Origin: JAGXQV01 sp964451375
GTDB lineage: Bacteria > Pseudomonadota > Gammaproteobacteria > Burkholderiales > Sulfuricellaceae
Assembly (NCBI GenBank): GCA_964451375.1
Contig: CAYVIN010000014.1
Coordinates: forward strand, 1-64,000
DNA length: 64,000 nucleotides
Reading direction: 5' to 3'
The notes under the pieces are model-generated. The model was not told where the DNA came from and did not search any database. It was given only the letters and a program-made list of their open reading frames with translations. Of the stretch, positions 1-7,797 are shown one piece after another; position 1 is the stretch's first letter, and each line of letters opens with the position of its first letter. The translations under genes and the position numbers were made by a program.

Positions 1-7
1 CTCCACA

Positions 8-29
8 CCTCAAAGTTGAATTTTTGAGG
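8..29. other. Short hairpin at window start
   Basis: A 7-bp inverted repeat (CCTCAAA / TTTGAGG) with an 8-nt loop lies just inside the window edge. It could be the terminator of a gene to the left or part of a repeat. No gene is visible between it and the Rhs remnant. Confidence 0.3.
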
Positions 30-154
30 CGACAACTAGCTTGACACCGGGGGTAACCCTCCTCAGTCTCGCCGCACCAGCGGCGGTACTGACCGGGGCG
101 GCGCTGCCGCCCTTTGATTCCCCTTCCGCCCTTGAAGCGTGTTTCTGGCATCCC

Positions 155-787
155 GACGAAGCGGGCAACAAAACCACCCAGACCGATGCGGAAGGCAATA
201 CCACCCGCTGGGCGTATGACAACGCCAGCCGGGTGATCAAGCGCACCCTGCCTAATGGAGAGGCGGAGAGCTTCGAGTACGATGCTGTGGGCAATCGCAC
301 CGCCCATACCGACTTCGCGGGGCGGCGGACGAGCTACGCCTACGACGCGGCGAACCGGTTGATCAATACCATCGCCCCGGATCGCACGGTGACGACGAGT
401 TATACCGCGAGCGGCAACGTTGCCAGCCTGCGTGACGGGCGCGGCCTGACCCAATATCAGTACGATGCGCTGGATCGCCTGCCCCGTCAGGACAATTCCG
501 ACGGGAGCTATCTGGCGTATGCCTATGACGCCAACGGGAACCGCAGCCAGTTGTCCACTCCGGCGGGGACGGTCAATTACGCTTACGACAACCTGAACCG
601 GCTGACCAGCGTGACCGGGCGCGATGGCAAAACCACGGCCTACCAGTACGATGCCGCCGGGAATCGGGTGAAGACCACTTACCCGAACGGTGCGCAGGCG
701 GATGCGCAATACGATGCGTAGAACCGTTTGGTGGCGCTGACGCATAGCCAAGTCGGCAAGACGATTCGGGGCTTCCAGTACTCCTTG
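155..787 (+). pseudogene. Rhs/YD-repeat protein fragment with in-frame amber stop
   Basis: The translated segment consists of tandem YD repeats, with units such as YDAVGNRT, YDAANRL, YDALDRL, YDANGNR and YDAAGNR. This is the hallmark of Rhs and related cell-surface or polymorphic toxin shells. Homology appears to begin abruptly near 155, with no credible start or N-terminal domain. A TAG codon at 719-721 falls exactly where the motif YDA-x-NRL expects its variable residue, and the same frame continues past it as NRLVALTHSQ...FQYS before entering a repeat element near 790. It is therefore truncated at both ends and also nonsense-mutated. No core RxxGxxxP-type or toxin C-terminus remains. I regard it as a decaying remnant with no function as a full Rhs protein. 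Confidence 0.85.
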
Positions 788-790
788 CGC

Positions 791-1090
791 GGAAAATGGG
801 GTCGGAGTGATTTACCTTGTTCCCACGCGCCGCGTGGGAATACCGTTGTTCTGCGGCGCGGCGAGTGTATCGGCAGGCGCCGAGCCAATCCGTGGCGCTG
901 CGCGCCCGAAAGGCGGGTAGCCGGGTGGGCACGCTTTTGTGCCCACGCCGATCCAACAATTTCTGCGTGGGCACGATAAAGCCGCGCCCGCCCTACCCGG
1001 CTGTTTGCCCCCCCCTTCACGACCGAAAGTTCGCTCCCACGCTGTGGCGATATGCCCGGAGAGCAAGGCGGGATGCGGCTCTCCGGGCAT
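791..1090. repeat. REP-like repeat block, copy A
   Basis: Block X (791-840) contains the string GGGGTCGGAGTGATTT followed by a 9-bp stem (TTCCCACGC / GCGTGGGAA, 820-840). A second hairpin (GTGGGCAC / GTGCCCAC) lies at 925-946. Block Y (1000-1090) starts CTGTTTGCCCCCC and ends in CTCCGGGCAT. X and Y both recur in direct orientation, but in the order Y-X, on the far side of the toxin-antitoxin pair (1771-2070). Hairpins of this kind are typical of REP/BIME-like sequences mobilised by REP-associated tyrosine transposases, one of which lies at 16.9-17.6 kb. That these repeats are its substrate is inference. Confidence 0.7.
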
Positions 1091-1180
1091 CGGTTATTGA
1101 CCCGTCCGCCTCGTCGATGTCAGCGTGCGAAGTGTTCCAGAAATGCCTCAGCCATTTGATTTGGTCACCCTTAATCACTA

Positions 1181-1199
1181 TGATCAAACCTGATCAAAC
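1181..1199 (+). promoter_or_regulatory. Tandem operator candidate for the RHH antitoxin
   Basis: Two perfect copies of TGATCAAAC follow one another with a 10-bp period, each containing the palindrome TGATCA. They lie 17 bp upstream of the antitoxin start. Ribbon-helix-helix repressors typically bind such helically phased sites to autoregulate their operon. The assignment rests on position and spacing only. Confidence 0.55.
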
Positions 1200-1215
1200 A
1201 GAGAAGGGACAAGCC

Positions 1216-1485
1216 ATGCCCCATACCGATACCAAGGTATTCACCGCCCACGTGCCGCTGCCATTGGCCGACAAAGTGGATCAATTGGCCGCACGTCTCG
1301 ACCGCTCGCGCGGCTGGATCGTCAAGCAGGCGTTGGCGGCGTGGATCGACCAGGAAGAGGAACGCAGCCGCTTGACCCGCGAAGCCTTGGCCGACGTGGA
1401 TGCCGGGCGGCTCATCGACCACCAGGCCGTGCAGGCGTGGGCTGATAGCCTCGACACCGACCAGCCGTTGCCGGCGCCGCGCTGA
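1216..1485 (+). CDS. Ribbon-helix-helix antitoxin (CopG/ParD-like)
   Basis: This is an 89-residue protein. Its N-terminal half carries a short beta strand (FTAHVPLPL) followed by two helices (ADKVDQLAARLDRS and GWIVKQALAAWI), the usual RHH DNA-binding fold. The C-terminal half is acidic and would be the toxin-binding tail. The start was chosen for a good ribosome binding site (AGAAGGGA) a few bases upstream. A longer in-frame extension exists, but it runs through the repeat block and is not credible. The stop overlaps the start of the following toxin gene as TGATG, the standard coupling in ParDE/RelBE-type modules. The gene is intact although its toxin is broken, so it may persist as an orphan repressor or anti-addiction gene. 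Confidence 0.85.
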   Translation: MPHTDTKVFTAHVPLPLADKVDQLAARLDRSRGWIVKQALAAWIDQEEERSRLTREALADVDAGRLIDHQAVQAWADSLDTDQPLPAPR

Positions 1486-1760
1486 TGGAGCTGAAGTGGA
1501 CCAGTAAAGCGTTATCCGATCTGGTGCGCTTGTATGAGTTTCTGGCGCCGGTGAACAAACAGGCTGCGGCAAACACAGTGAAATCGCTCACCGCCGCACC
1601 GGCCAGCCTGATGGTCAATCCACGCATCGGTGAAAAGCTGGAGGAGTTCGAGCCGCAGGAGGTTCGCCGAATCCAGCCCGGGCCCTGTGAACTGCGTTAC
1701 TGAATGCCGGAGCCCACCCTTCACGTGCTTCGACTATGGCATACGCGCGAGGAACGGTAA
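1485..1760 (+). pseudogene. ParE/RelE-family toxin with in-frame nonsense codon
   Basis: The first 72 codons encode a recognisable RelE/ParE-superfamily toxin (MELKWTSKALSDL at the N-terminus, PQEVRRI before the last strands). A TGA at 1701-1703 follows CELRY, where family members usually continue with Glu or Ile. The same frame then reads on for 18 codons and ends LHVLRLWHTREER, which is the typical family C-terminus. The full frame (91 codons plus TAA) therefore matches a complete toxin interrupted by one stop. An ATG follows the TGA directly, so reinitiation of the tail is possible but unlikely to restore activity. Loss of the toxin with retention of the antitoxin is the expected direction of decay. 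Confidence 0.85.
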
Positions 1761-1767
1761 CACCACC

Positions 1768-2070
1768 CTTGGCTGTTTGCCCCCCCTTCACGACCGGGAG
1801 TTCGCTCCCTCGCTGTGGCTAGATACCCGGAGAGCAAGGTGGGATGCGGCTCTCCGGGCATTGACACTCACCCAATCCGGAAAATGGGAAAATGGGGTCG
1901 GAGCGCCATGTCGCCAAGTTCAGGCTTAGAGCGACGCGGGCGGGAGCGCCGGCATCCTGCCGGCAGGCCGGCGAGACGCCGGCGCTCCCTGGCAAAGTCT
2001 GGCCGACACGCTTAACTTAGCAACATGGGGGTCGGAGTGATTTTCCGCATTTCCACGCGCCGCGTGGGAA
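1768..2070. repeat. REP-like repeat block, copy B
   Basis: This block repeats Y (1771-1861, about 90 bp and strongly similar to 1000-1090). It then has a GGGGTCGGAGCGCC variant (1894-1907), a long inverted repeat (1942-1953 with 1978-1989, GGGAGCGCCGGC / GCCGGCGCTCCC), and a final copy of X (2022-2070) with the same hairpin as copy A. Together with copy A it brackets the RHH/toxin pair in the order X-Y-gene pair-Y-X. Confidence 0.7.
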
Positions 2071-2089
2071 CAAGCAATGCCTCCTTTGC

Positions 2090-2386
2090 CGTATTGCGCT
2101 GGGGGGTATGATCATGCGCAACACGGTGATCCTGATCGACCAGATCCGTCAGGACATCGCCGCCGGAATGCCCGACTGGGTAGCGATCCGCGAATCCACG
2201 GTGCGGCGTTTCCGCCCCATCCTGCTCACCGCAGCCGCAATGCCGGCGATGATCCCGCTCACCCGCAGCATCCTGTGGGGGCCGATGGCCTACGCCATCA
2301 TGGGCGGGTTGTTAATCGCCACGGCATTGACGATATTGTTCGTCCCGGCGCTGTATGCGGCGTGGTTCCGGGTGCGGGAGAACTAA
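2090..2386 (+). pseudogene. C-terminal remnant of an RND efflux pump
   Basis: The frame reads IALGGMIMRNTVILIDQI, then VRRFRPILLTAAAMPAMIPL and ends GGLLIATALTILFVPALYAAWF. This matches the last two or three transmembrane helices of the AcrB/MexB-type inner-membrane RND pump. About 95 residues remain of a protein that normally has about 1030. The left end joins directly to repeat block B near 2070-2090, so the rest was probably lost by a deletion or insertion at that repeat. An internal ATG could start a short membrane peptide, but no function is expected. Confidence 0.85.
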
Positions 2387-2407
2387 GAGTGATCGCCGGA
2401 ACCGCTC

Positions 2408-2662
2408 TCAAGAGGCGGTTTCGGCGCTATCCTGCCCGGCCCATGGGTTGATCACCATGCCCGGCAGATCGTCGAATAGCCCGGTCAATTGACGGCGACG
2501 CGCCCCCTCCGGCAATGACGCCAAACCAAAACGCGCCTCGAACAGGGTGATGCTGGTTATCCATACCGACTGCGCCATCTGGGCATCCAGCCAAGTCACC
2601 ACAATCTCATCAGGTTCCGCGCGCATCAACGCCGAGAGGACATTGGTATCCAGAACAATCAC
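2408..2662 (-). pseudogene. VapC-type PIN toxin with internal in-frame deletion
   Basis: The N-terminus (MIVLDTNVLSALM, then TLFEARFGLASLP) is a standard PIN-domain RNase toxin of the VapC/FitB type, carrying the first catalytic Asp and the conserved Glu. After GLFDDL the frame jumps directly to PGMVINPW, which is how full-length family members end. At 84 residues it is about 50 residues shorter than usual. The missing part holds the remaining acidic catalytic residues (normally in a DxxIA-type motif) and the LATRNxxHF segment. I infer a deletion between two short repeats encoding FDDL. The protein should be non-catalytic, though it may still bind its antitoxin. Confidence 0.8.
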
Positions 2663-2907
2663 GACTCAAACTCCATCCCCGCGATGTCCTGCCCATGCGA
2701 TTCCGGCAAGTCCTCATGCAGCCCCACCCCGGCAAAACGCGCCGCAATACGCGACCCCAATGGCGTGGAAACCGCCATATCTTCAAGCACCGCATTTCGC
2801 AAAATCTGCCGCACCTCTTCTTCCATACTCCAGCCATGGCGCAGGGCGCGCCGTTTGAGGCCGGCCTTCACACAGTCTTCAAGATTACGCACGATGACTT
2901 GAGACAT
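2659..2907 (-). CDS. FitA/VapB-like antitoxin (Arc-type RHH)
   Basis: This is an 82-residue protein with an N-terminal ribbon-helix-helix motif (SQVIVRNLEDCVKAGLKRRA, then SMEEEVRQILRNAV), typical of the FitA/StbC group that partners PIN toxins. The C-terminal tail (ESHGQDIAGMEFES) is acidic, as expected for toxin binding. It has a strong ribosome binding site (AGGAGG) seven bases before the start, and its stop overlaps the toxin start by four bases. A perfect palindrome just upstream is its likely operator. The antitoxin appears intact while the toxin has been deleted internally. Confidence 0.85.
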   Translation of the reverse strand: MSQVIVRNLEDCVKAGLKRRALRHGWSMEEEVRQILRNAVLEDMAVSTPLGSRIAARFAGVGLHEDLPESHGQDIAGMEFES

Positions 2908-2917
2908 AAATTGCCCT

Positions 2918-2932
2918 CCTATGAAACATAGG
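2918..2932 (-). promoter_or_regulatory. Palindromic operator candidate of the VapBC-type operon
   Basis: CCTATG and CATAGG form a perfect 6-bp inverted repeat separated by three bases. It overlaps the antitoxin ribosome binding site and lies 10 bp from the start codon. Autoregulation by the RHH antitoxin at such a site is usual; here it is inferred from position. Confidence 0.5.
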
Positions 2933-3147
2933 CGATATCACCCTACCCAAATTTCTGCAATCCGGTTCATTTTTATCTCCATTAGGACAGGATAAGCCCA
3001 CCCAACTTCGATGTGTGACACCGGTTCGTGGTTTTGCATCCGTCCCGGCGATTATGTCACTGTCACAAAGCTGGCATATAGGCTGATTAGGATAGTCATC
3101 CGCGCAAGATTGTTGCCGGGTTTTCAACCGATGACTTGAGGTGAAAC

Positions 3148-3405
3148 ATGGAATCCATCGAACCATTCAAATCCACCCTCCCCCTTTCCGTTACCTTGAT
3201 CCCTTTGAGCATTACCGCCAGCGCTTGCGGCAATTGTTTGAACTGGAAGGGGCCGCGCGAAAGAAACGGGCGCAAAAGTTTCATTTGCCTGGACAGTTCC
3301 AAGGGCACTTGTCAGCTCAAAATCCGCGACCGGTCGTTGATTGGCGAAGCGTTAACCTCGCCGGTTTCCAACAGCGATTGCCCCGACTGGGAACTCATGG
3401 CTTAA
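3148..3405 (+). CDS. Small cysteine-rich protein, first gene of sensory operon
   Basis: I do not recognise this 85-residue protein. It has five cysteines (about residues 27, 30, 47, 55 and 78), including a CGNC pair, and it contains NW and DW motifs. The pattern is compatible with a small metal- or cluster-binding protein, but no family is claimed. It has a GAGGTG ribosome binding site directly upstream of its ATG and ends only 10 bp before the periplasmic binding protein gene, so it is probably co-transcribed with it. A GTG-started frame in the same stretch (3141-3419) overlaps it but has a less natural composition. There is no obvious signal peptide. Confidence 0.55.
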   Translation: MESIEPFKSTLPLSVTLIPLSITASACGNCLNWKGPRERNGRKSFICLDSSKGTCQLKIRDRSLIGEALTSPVSNSDCPDWELMA

Positions 3406-3415
3406 GGACATCCCC

Positions 3416-4333
3416 ATGAATCCGCTGACGAAGCGCATCGCTGCGCGGCAATTGTTCCCGATGCTCGCGGTTCGGCGCGGATTGGCGTTTTCGCTCGCCG
3501 CGCTGGTTTTCGCGGGCGCCTCCCCCGCCTGGGCCGAGGTGACCCTGAAATTCGGCATCTACGCCTCGGAAAAACCCACCTTGCTGGTCAAACAGTTTCG
3601 CCCTTTACTCAATTACGTCGAGTTGGCGATGGCTGGCGATCTGGGTGAAGCGGTGCATATTGAATTACATGTCGCACCCAGCTACGACGAGGGTATCGAG
3701 GCGCTGGTCGATGGACAGGTGGATTTTGCGCGCCTCGGGCCGGCTTCCTACATCAAGGCGAAACAACGGTCTGCCGGGATCGAACCGCTGGTTTTGGAAA
3801 ACGATGGCGGCGACAAATTTTTCAACGGGGTGATTTTTACGCGCACCGACAGCGGCGTGAACAGCCTGGCCGAGCTCAAAGGCAAACGCTTCGCCTTCGG
3901 CGACCCCAATTCCACCGCCGGGCGTTATCTGGCCCAACACGCGCTGGTACGGGCCGGGATCAGCGCAAAAGACCTCGCGGATTTCGAATATCTGGGCCGT
4001 CACGACCGAGTCGCGGAAGCGGTATGGCGCGGCGATTTCGCCGCCGGGGCTGTCAAGGAAGATGTTTATTGGCGAATGAAAAAAGAAGGGCGGGCGGTCA
4101 AGTCCCTCGTCGTCATGAAAAACATCACCGGCCCCTGGGCGGCGCGCGCCAATCTGCCGCCCCGCCTTTCCGCCAGCCTGCGCCGCGCCCTGCTGGCGAT
4201 TACCGGCCCGGCGATTCAGGCGGCCATCGGGAAACAAGGGTTTCTCCCCTATGTGGCGGGTGACCTCGATCTGGTTCGCGACGCGATGTCGGAAAACCAC
4301 CTGTTTTTCACCGTGCGCCAGGCAACCCGCTGA
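3416..4333 (+). CDS. PhnD-family periplasmic substrate-binding protein
   Basis: This 305-residue protein has an N-terminal signal sequence (hydrophobic stretch LAFSLAALVFAGASPAWA, cleavage expected after AWA). The mature part, starting EVTLKFGIYASEKP, is a type II periplasmic binding fold. It contains elements common to the phosphate/phosphite/phosphonate binding family: a VDFARLGPASYI strand-helix unit, LAELKGKRFAFGDPNSTAGRYL and a GAVKEDVYW hinge region. A ribosome binding site (AAGGA) supports the start. No permease or ATPase gene is nearby. Instead it is followed by a transmembrane hybrid kinase 27 bp downstream, which suggests that it presents a ligand to the kinase sensor domain and does not feed a transporter. 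The ligand is unknown; an oxyanion is plausible from the family. Confidence 0.85.
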   Translation: MNPLTKRIAARQLFPMLAVRRGLAFSLAALVFAGASPAWAEVTLKFGIYASEKPTLLVKQFRPLLNYVELAMAGDLGEAVHIELHVAPSYDEGIEALVDGQVDFARLGPASYIKAKQRSAGIEPLVLENDGGDKFFNGVIFTRTDSGVNSLAELKGKRFAFGDPNSTAGRYLAQHALVRAGISAKDLADFEYLGRHDRVAEAVWRGDFAAGAVKEDVYWRMKKEGRAVKSLVVMKNITGPWAARANLPPRLSASLRRALLAITGPAIQAAIGKQGFLPYVAGDLDLVRDAMSENHLFFTVRQATR

Positions 4334-4360
4334 TTTGACCCAGCCCACCTCACTTAAGCC

Positions 4361-7300
4361 ATGAAAACTCTCAGCGGTTTCGCCACCTTACGCGCACGTC
4401 TGCATAACCTCGCCGCAGCGTCCCTATTACGTCCTGGAAAATGGTCGCTGTCCCGCCAGTTGTTGTTTTCATCGTTGCTGGTAACGCTGGGCTTGATGGC
4501 GGTCGCCGGGGTCTGGATCGACAGCTTCGTAAAACAACAACATGGCGAAGAGTATCAGGGGATATTGCACGACAAGATGGACTTGCTGAAAGCCAGCAGC
4601 CTGGACGCGCTGATCAGCCGCGACACCCCGGTATTGCGCTCCATCGCTGAGGAATTGGGACAACGGAATGCGCAAATTCTCGCCCTGGAAGTGTTCGACG
4701 GCGCAAACAATCTGCTGGCGCAGTGGCAAAACCCCAACCCGCCCGGCGATGCACTTCCCGAAAAGACGGAAAGTGAAGTCCGCCTCAAAGGGGAATATTT
4801 CGGGATGTTGCGGATTACCTGGAATTCCGCGCCCTACCAGGCGGAACTGCGCAAACATGTGCATGGGGTTCTGTTCATCATGGCGCTGGTGCTGCTGGCG
4901 CTGGTGGTCAGCCTGATTCTGCTGACCCGCCAAATCGTGGTGCAGCCCCTGCGCATCATTCACAACGCCTTGCGCACCGAGGCCCCGCCCGCGCTGCACT
5001 GGAGCCACACCGCCTATGAACTGCGCCAGCTCAGCAACGCAGTGCTGGACATGCAGCAACTCAAGCAGGAAATCAAACGCAGCGAGCAGCGTTACCGAGG
5101 TTTGTTCGACAACATTGCCGCCGGCTGCGTGGTGTTGTCGCGCAACGGCGAGGATTTCCGCATCGAGGACATCAACGCCAGTTTTTGCCGCTTGCCGGTG
5201 CTGACGATAGACACTTGCCGCGACAACGATTTTCAGGAAATCCTCGGCAAGGACGGCGCAGGGGTGCTTTTTGATTCCTTGCGCAAGGTCGCGAAAAACC
5301 GCGAGCATTGCCATATCGAGGAATTGCCGGTGCTGCACGACGGCCACGAATATTGGCTGGAGTGCCAGATATTCGCGCTCGACTCCGGCGAACTGGTGCT
5401 GATGATCCGCGATGTCACCGACGGCAAGTTGTCCCGCGACCTGCGCCGCGCCAAGGAGGCGGCGGAACAGGCCAACGAACTGAAAAGCGCGTTCCTGGCG
5501 AGCATGAGCCACGAAATCCGCACTCCGTTGAACGGCGTATTAAGCATGGTCGAACTGTTGCGCGGCACCCGCCTCAACAACAAGCAGCGCCACTGGGTGG
5601 ACGCGATACGCGGCTCGGGCCAGCATCTGCTCTCCACCATCAACGACATCCTGGATTTTTCGCGTATCGAGGCGGGACGGATGCGCCTTGAGGAAATCCG
5701 TTTTTCGCTGGGTGAAGTCATCGGCAACCTCTTCAACGCCACCTCGCAACGGGCCTTCGGCAAGGGGCTGGAACTGGTGCTCCACCAGGATACGGAGTTG
5801 CCCGACCAACTCATCGGCGACCCTTTCCGCATCCAGCAGATATTGATCAACCTGGTCGGCAACGCAATCAAGTTCACCGAACACGGCGCGGTGGAAATCA
5901 CCCTGAAAAAACACGACATCCCCGGCAACCGGGTAATGCTCGAGATTGCCGTGCGCGATAGCGGCATGGGCATCGCCCCGGAAGCCCTCCAGCGGGTATT
6001 CCAGCCTTTCGAGCAGGGGCTGGCCAACCGTTTCCTGTTCAGCGAGGGAACCGGGCTGGGGCTGACCATCAGCAAACGCCTGGTGGACGCGATGAGCGGA
6101 AGCATAGGCGTGGAAAGCCGCCTCGGCGAAGGCAGCACCTTTCATTTTGAAGTCCCGCTGGGCATGGTGGATACCCCGCGTCCGCAACACTGGCTGGCGC
6201 CCGATAGCTGGCGGGGCTGCCCGGCGCTGGTGTGGATGCGCCATGAAGCGGCGCGCAGCGCCATCGTCCGCACTCTCGACGCCTTCGGTTTCGCCACCCA
6301 CGCGATTTCCTGCGCCGCCGAAGCGGATGCCTGGAACGGCGCGGCGGACACCCCCTATTCCCTGGTGGTGCTCGACGATCACCTGATCGGCGATGTGGGC
6401 GCGAACCTCCTCGCCGGACTGGGTTCCTGCGGCGACGGGGCGCGCCGCCTGGTGCTCTACGTGGTCAACATGTTCAACCGCGACAAGGGTGAACTGGAAC
6501 GTATCGACAGCCTGCCCGACACCGCCTACGTGATGAAGCCGGTTCACGCCTCCTCGCTGTTCAACAGCTTGCAGGAATTGTTCGGGTACAGCGGCCCGGC
6601 GCGTTCGGAAGCCGCCAAACTGGAAGACCTTTCCTGGGAAATGCTGATTGAACGGCTGGGCGCTCGCGAGCGTCTGGCGGGGGCGCGCATCCTGCTGGTC
6701 GAGGACAATCTGGTTAACCAGGAAGTCGCTGTGGAAGCCCTTGCGATGGCCGGCATCGAAGTCCAGCTCGCGGCGAACGGCGCGGAAGCCGTGGATCGGG
6801 TGTACGCCGGAAAAACCTTCGACGGTGTGTTGATGGATTTGCAAATGCCGGTGATGGACGGTTTTCAGGCGACCCGCATCATCCGCCGCCAATTCAGCCT
6901 GGAAACCCTGCCCATCATCGCCATGACCGCCGGGGTGTTGTTCAAGGATCGCCAGCTCAGCCTGGAAGCCGGCATGAACGACCATGTCGGCAAACCGGTC
7001 AACCTGCAAAACCTCATGGAAACCCTGATGAAATGGGTCAAACCCGCGCACCCACGGCCCCTGTCCGCGCTCGCGCCGGGCCGCGACGGCGCTTCACCGC
7101 TGGAAAAGGCGCTGGCCGACGACGGGGTGGTGGACTGGGAAAATGTCGAACTGCCCGGCATCAAAATCCACAAAGGCCTGAACCGCCTCGGCGGCAACCA
7201 GAAGCTCTACTACAAGCTGCTCAAAAGTTTCGCCAAGGCCCACGATAACACCGAAGTGGAAATCCTCGCCGCCCTCGCCAACCGCGATTCCATAACCCTG

Positions 7301-7786
7301 CGCCGCCTTGCGCACACCCTCAAGGGCGTCGCCACCACGCTGGGCGCGGACTTGCTGCACGAAAACGCCACCCTCATTGAAAAAGAAGCCGCCGCCGACC
7401 AGTTCGACCAGTTGCGCGAAGACATCGATCCGCTGATCGTGCATTTGAACGAAGTGCTGGGCAGCATCCACTCCCTGCTGAAATCGATCCGCGCCGCCGA
7501 CCGCGACGAAGCGCCGCCGGAAAGCGCCGAGTCCCACTCCGGCAGCGCAGGAAACGTCGGTCTGTATGGCGAAATTCTCGACCTGCTGGAGCGCAGCGAC
7601 ACCCGCCTCCAGGAAATCTGCACCGCCAATCAGGCGGATCTTTGCGCCTGGTTCGGCGATGCCGGGGATTACCAGCGCTTCATGGAGGAAATCGAGCAGT
7701 ATCGTTTCGAAGACGCCCGCGAAATCTACCTGGCCCATGCCACGCCCCCCGCGCCGCAAAACCTCCAGCACTCACTGCAATTTTAA
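4361..7786 (+). CDS. Membrane hybrid histidine kinase (PAS-HisKA-HATPase-REC-Hpt)
   Basis: This 1141-residue sensor kinase has a first membrane helix at about residues 30-50, a periplasmic domain of about 115 residues, and a second helix at about 168-190. A PAS-like region follows (about 240-350), then HisKA with the H-box SHEIRTP (phospho-accepting His384). The ATPase domain has an N-box (NLVGNAIKF) and G-boxes (GMGIAPEAL, GTGLGLTIS). A degenerate receiver (about 615-730) precedes a complete receiver (LLVEDNLVNQEV; Asp826 in LMDLQMP) and a C-terminal Hpt domain (AHTLKGVA, His985). This is the full ArcB/BarA-type phosphorelay layout. The two following genes are receiver-output proteins, so the Hpt domain is the likely donor to them. 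The upstream binding protein probably contacts the periplasmic domain. Confidence 0.9.
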   Translation: MKTLSGFATLRARLHNLAAASLLRPGKWSLSRQLLFSSLLVTLGLMAVAGVWIDSFVKQQHGEEYQGILHDKMDLLKASSLDALISRDTPVLRSIAEELGQRNAQILALEVFDGANNLLAQWQNPNPPGDALPEKTESEVRLKGEYFGMLRITWNSAPYQAELRKHVHGVLFIMALVLLALVVSLILLTRQIVVQPLRIIHNALRTEAPPALHWSHTAYELRQLSNAVLDMQQLKQEIKRSEQRYRGLFDNIAAGCVVLSRNGEDFRIEDINASFCRLPVLTIDTCRDNDFQEILGKDGAGVLFDSLRKVAKNREHCHIEELPVLHDGHEYWLECQIFALDSGELVLMIRDVTDGKLSRDLRRAKEAAEQANELKSAFLASMSHEIRTPLNGVLSMVELLRGTRLNNKQRHWVDAIRGSGQHLLSTINDILDFSRIEAGRMRLEEIRFSLGEVIGNLFNATSQRAFGKGLELVLHQDTELPDQLIGDPFRIQQILINLVGNAIKFTEHGAVEITLKKHDIPGNRVMLEIAVRDSGMGIAPEALQRVFQPFEQGLANRFLFSEGTGLGLTISKRLVDAMSGSIGVESRLGEGSTFHFEVPLGMVDTPRPQHWLAPDSWRGCPALVWMRHEAARSAIVRTLDAFGFATHAISCAAEADAWNGAADTPYSLVVLDDHLIGDVGANLLAGLGSCGDGARRLVLYVVNMFNRDKGELERIDSLPDTAYVMKPVHASSLFNSLQELFGYSGPARSEAAKLEDLSWEMLIERLGARERLAGARILLVEDNLVNQEVAVEALAMAGIEVQLAANGAEAVDRVYAGKTFDGVLMDLQMPVMDGFQATRIIRRQFSLETLPIIAMTAGVLFKDRQLSLEAGMNDHVGKPVNLQNLMETLMKWVKPAHPRPLSALAPGRDGASPLEKALADDGVVDWENVELPGIKIHKGLNRLGGNQKLYYKLLKSFAKAHDNTEVEILAALANRDSITLRRLAHTLKGVATTLGADLLHENATLIEKEAAADQFDQLREDIDPLIVHLNEVLGSIHSLLKSIRAADRDEAPPESAESHSGSAGNVGLYGEILDLLERSDTRLQEICTANQADLCAWFGDAGDYQRFMEEIEQYRFEDAREIYLAHATPPAPQNLQHSLQF

Positions 7787-7797
7787 GCGGATACGTT

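Noticed and set aside
820..2070. Possible CRISPR array from spaced hairpin repeats
   Set aside because: The repeats are few, of different types, irregularly spaced and not separated by spacers of constant length.
3141..3419. GTG-started 92-codon frame over the Cys-rich small gene
   Set aside because: It overlaps the better supported frame, which has an ATG at a suitable distance from the ribosome binding site, and its product is Arg/His/Pro-rich.
4469..7051. Long open frames (347 and 503 codons) on the minus strand opposite the hybrid kinase
   Set aside because: They are shadows of a high-GC gene. Their products are His-, Gln- and Arg-rich with no domains, while the plus strand has complete kinase motifs.
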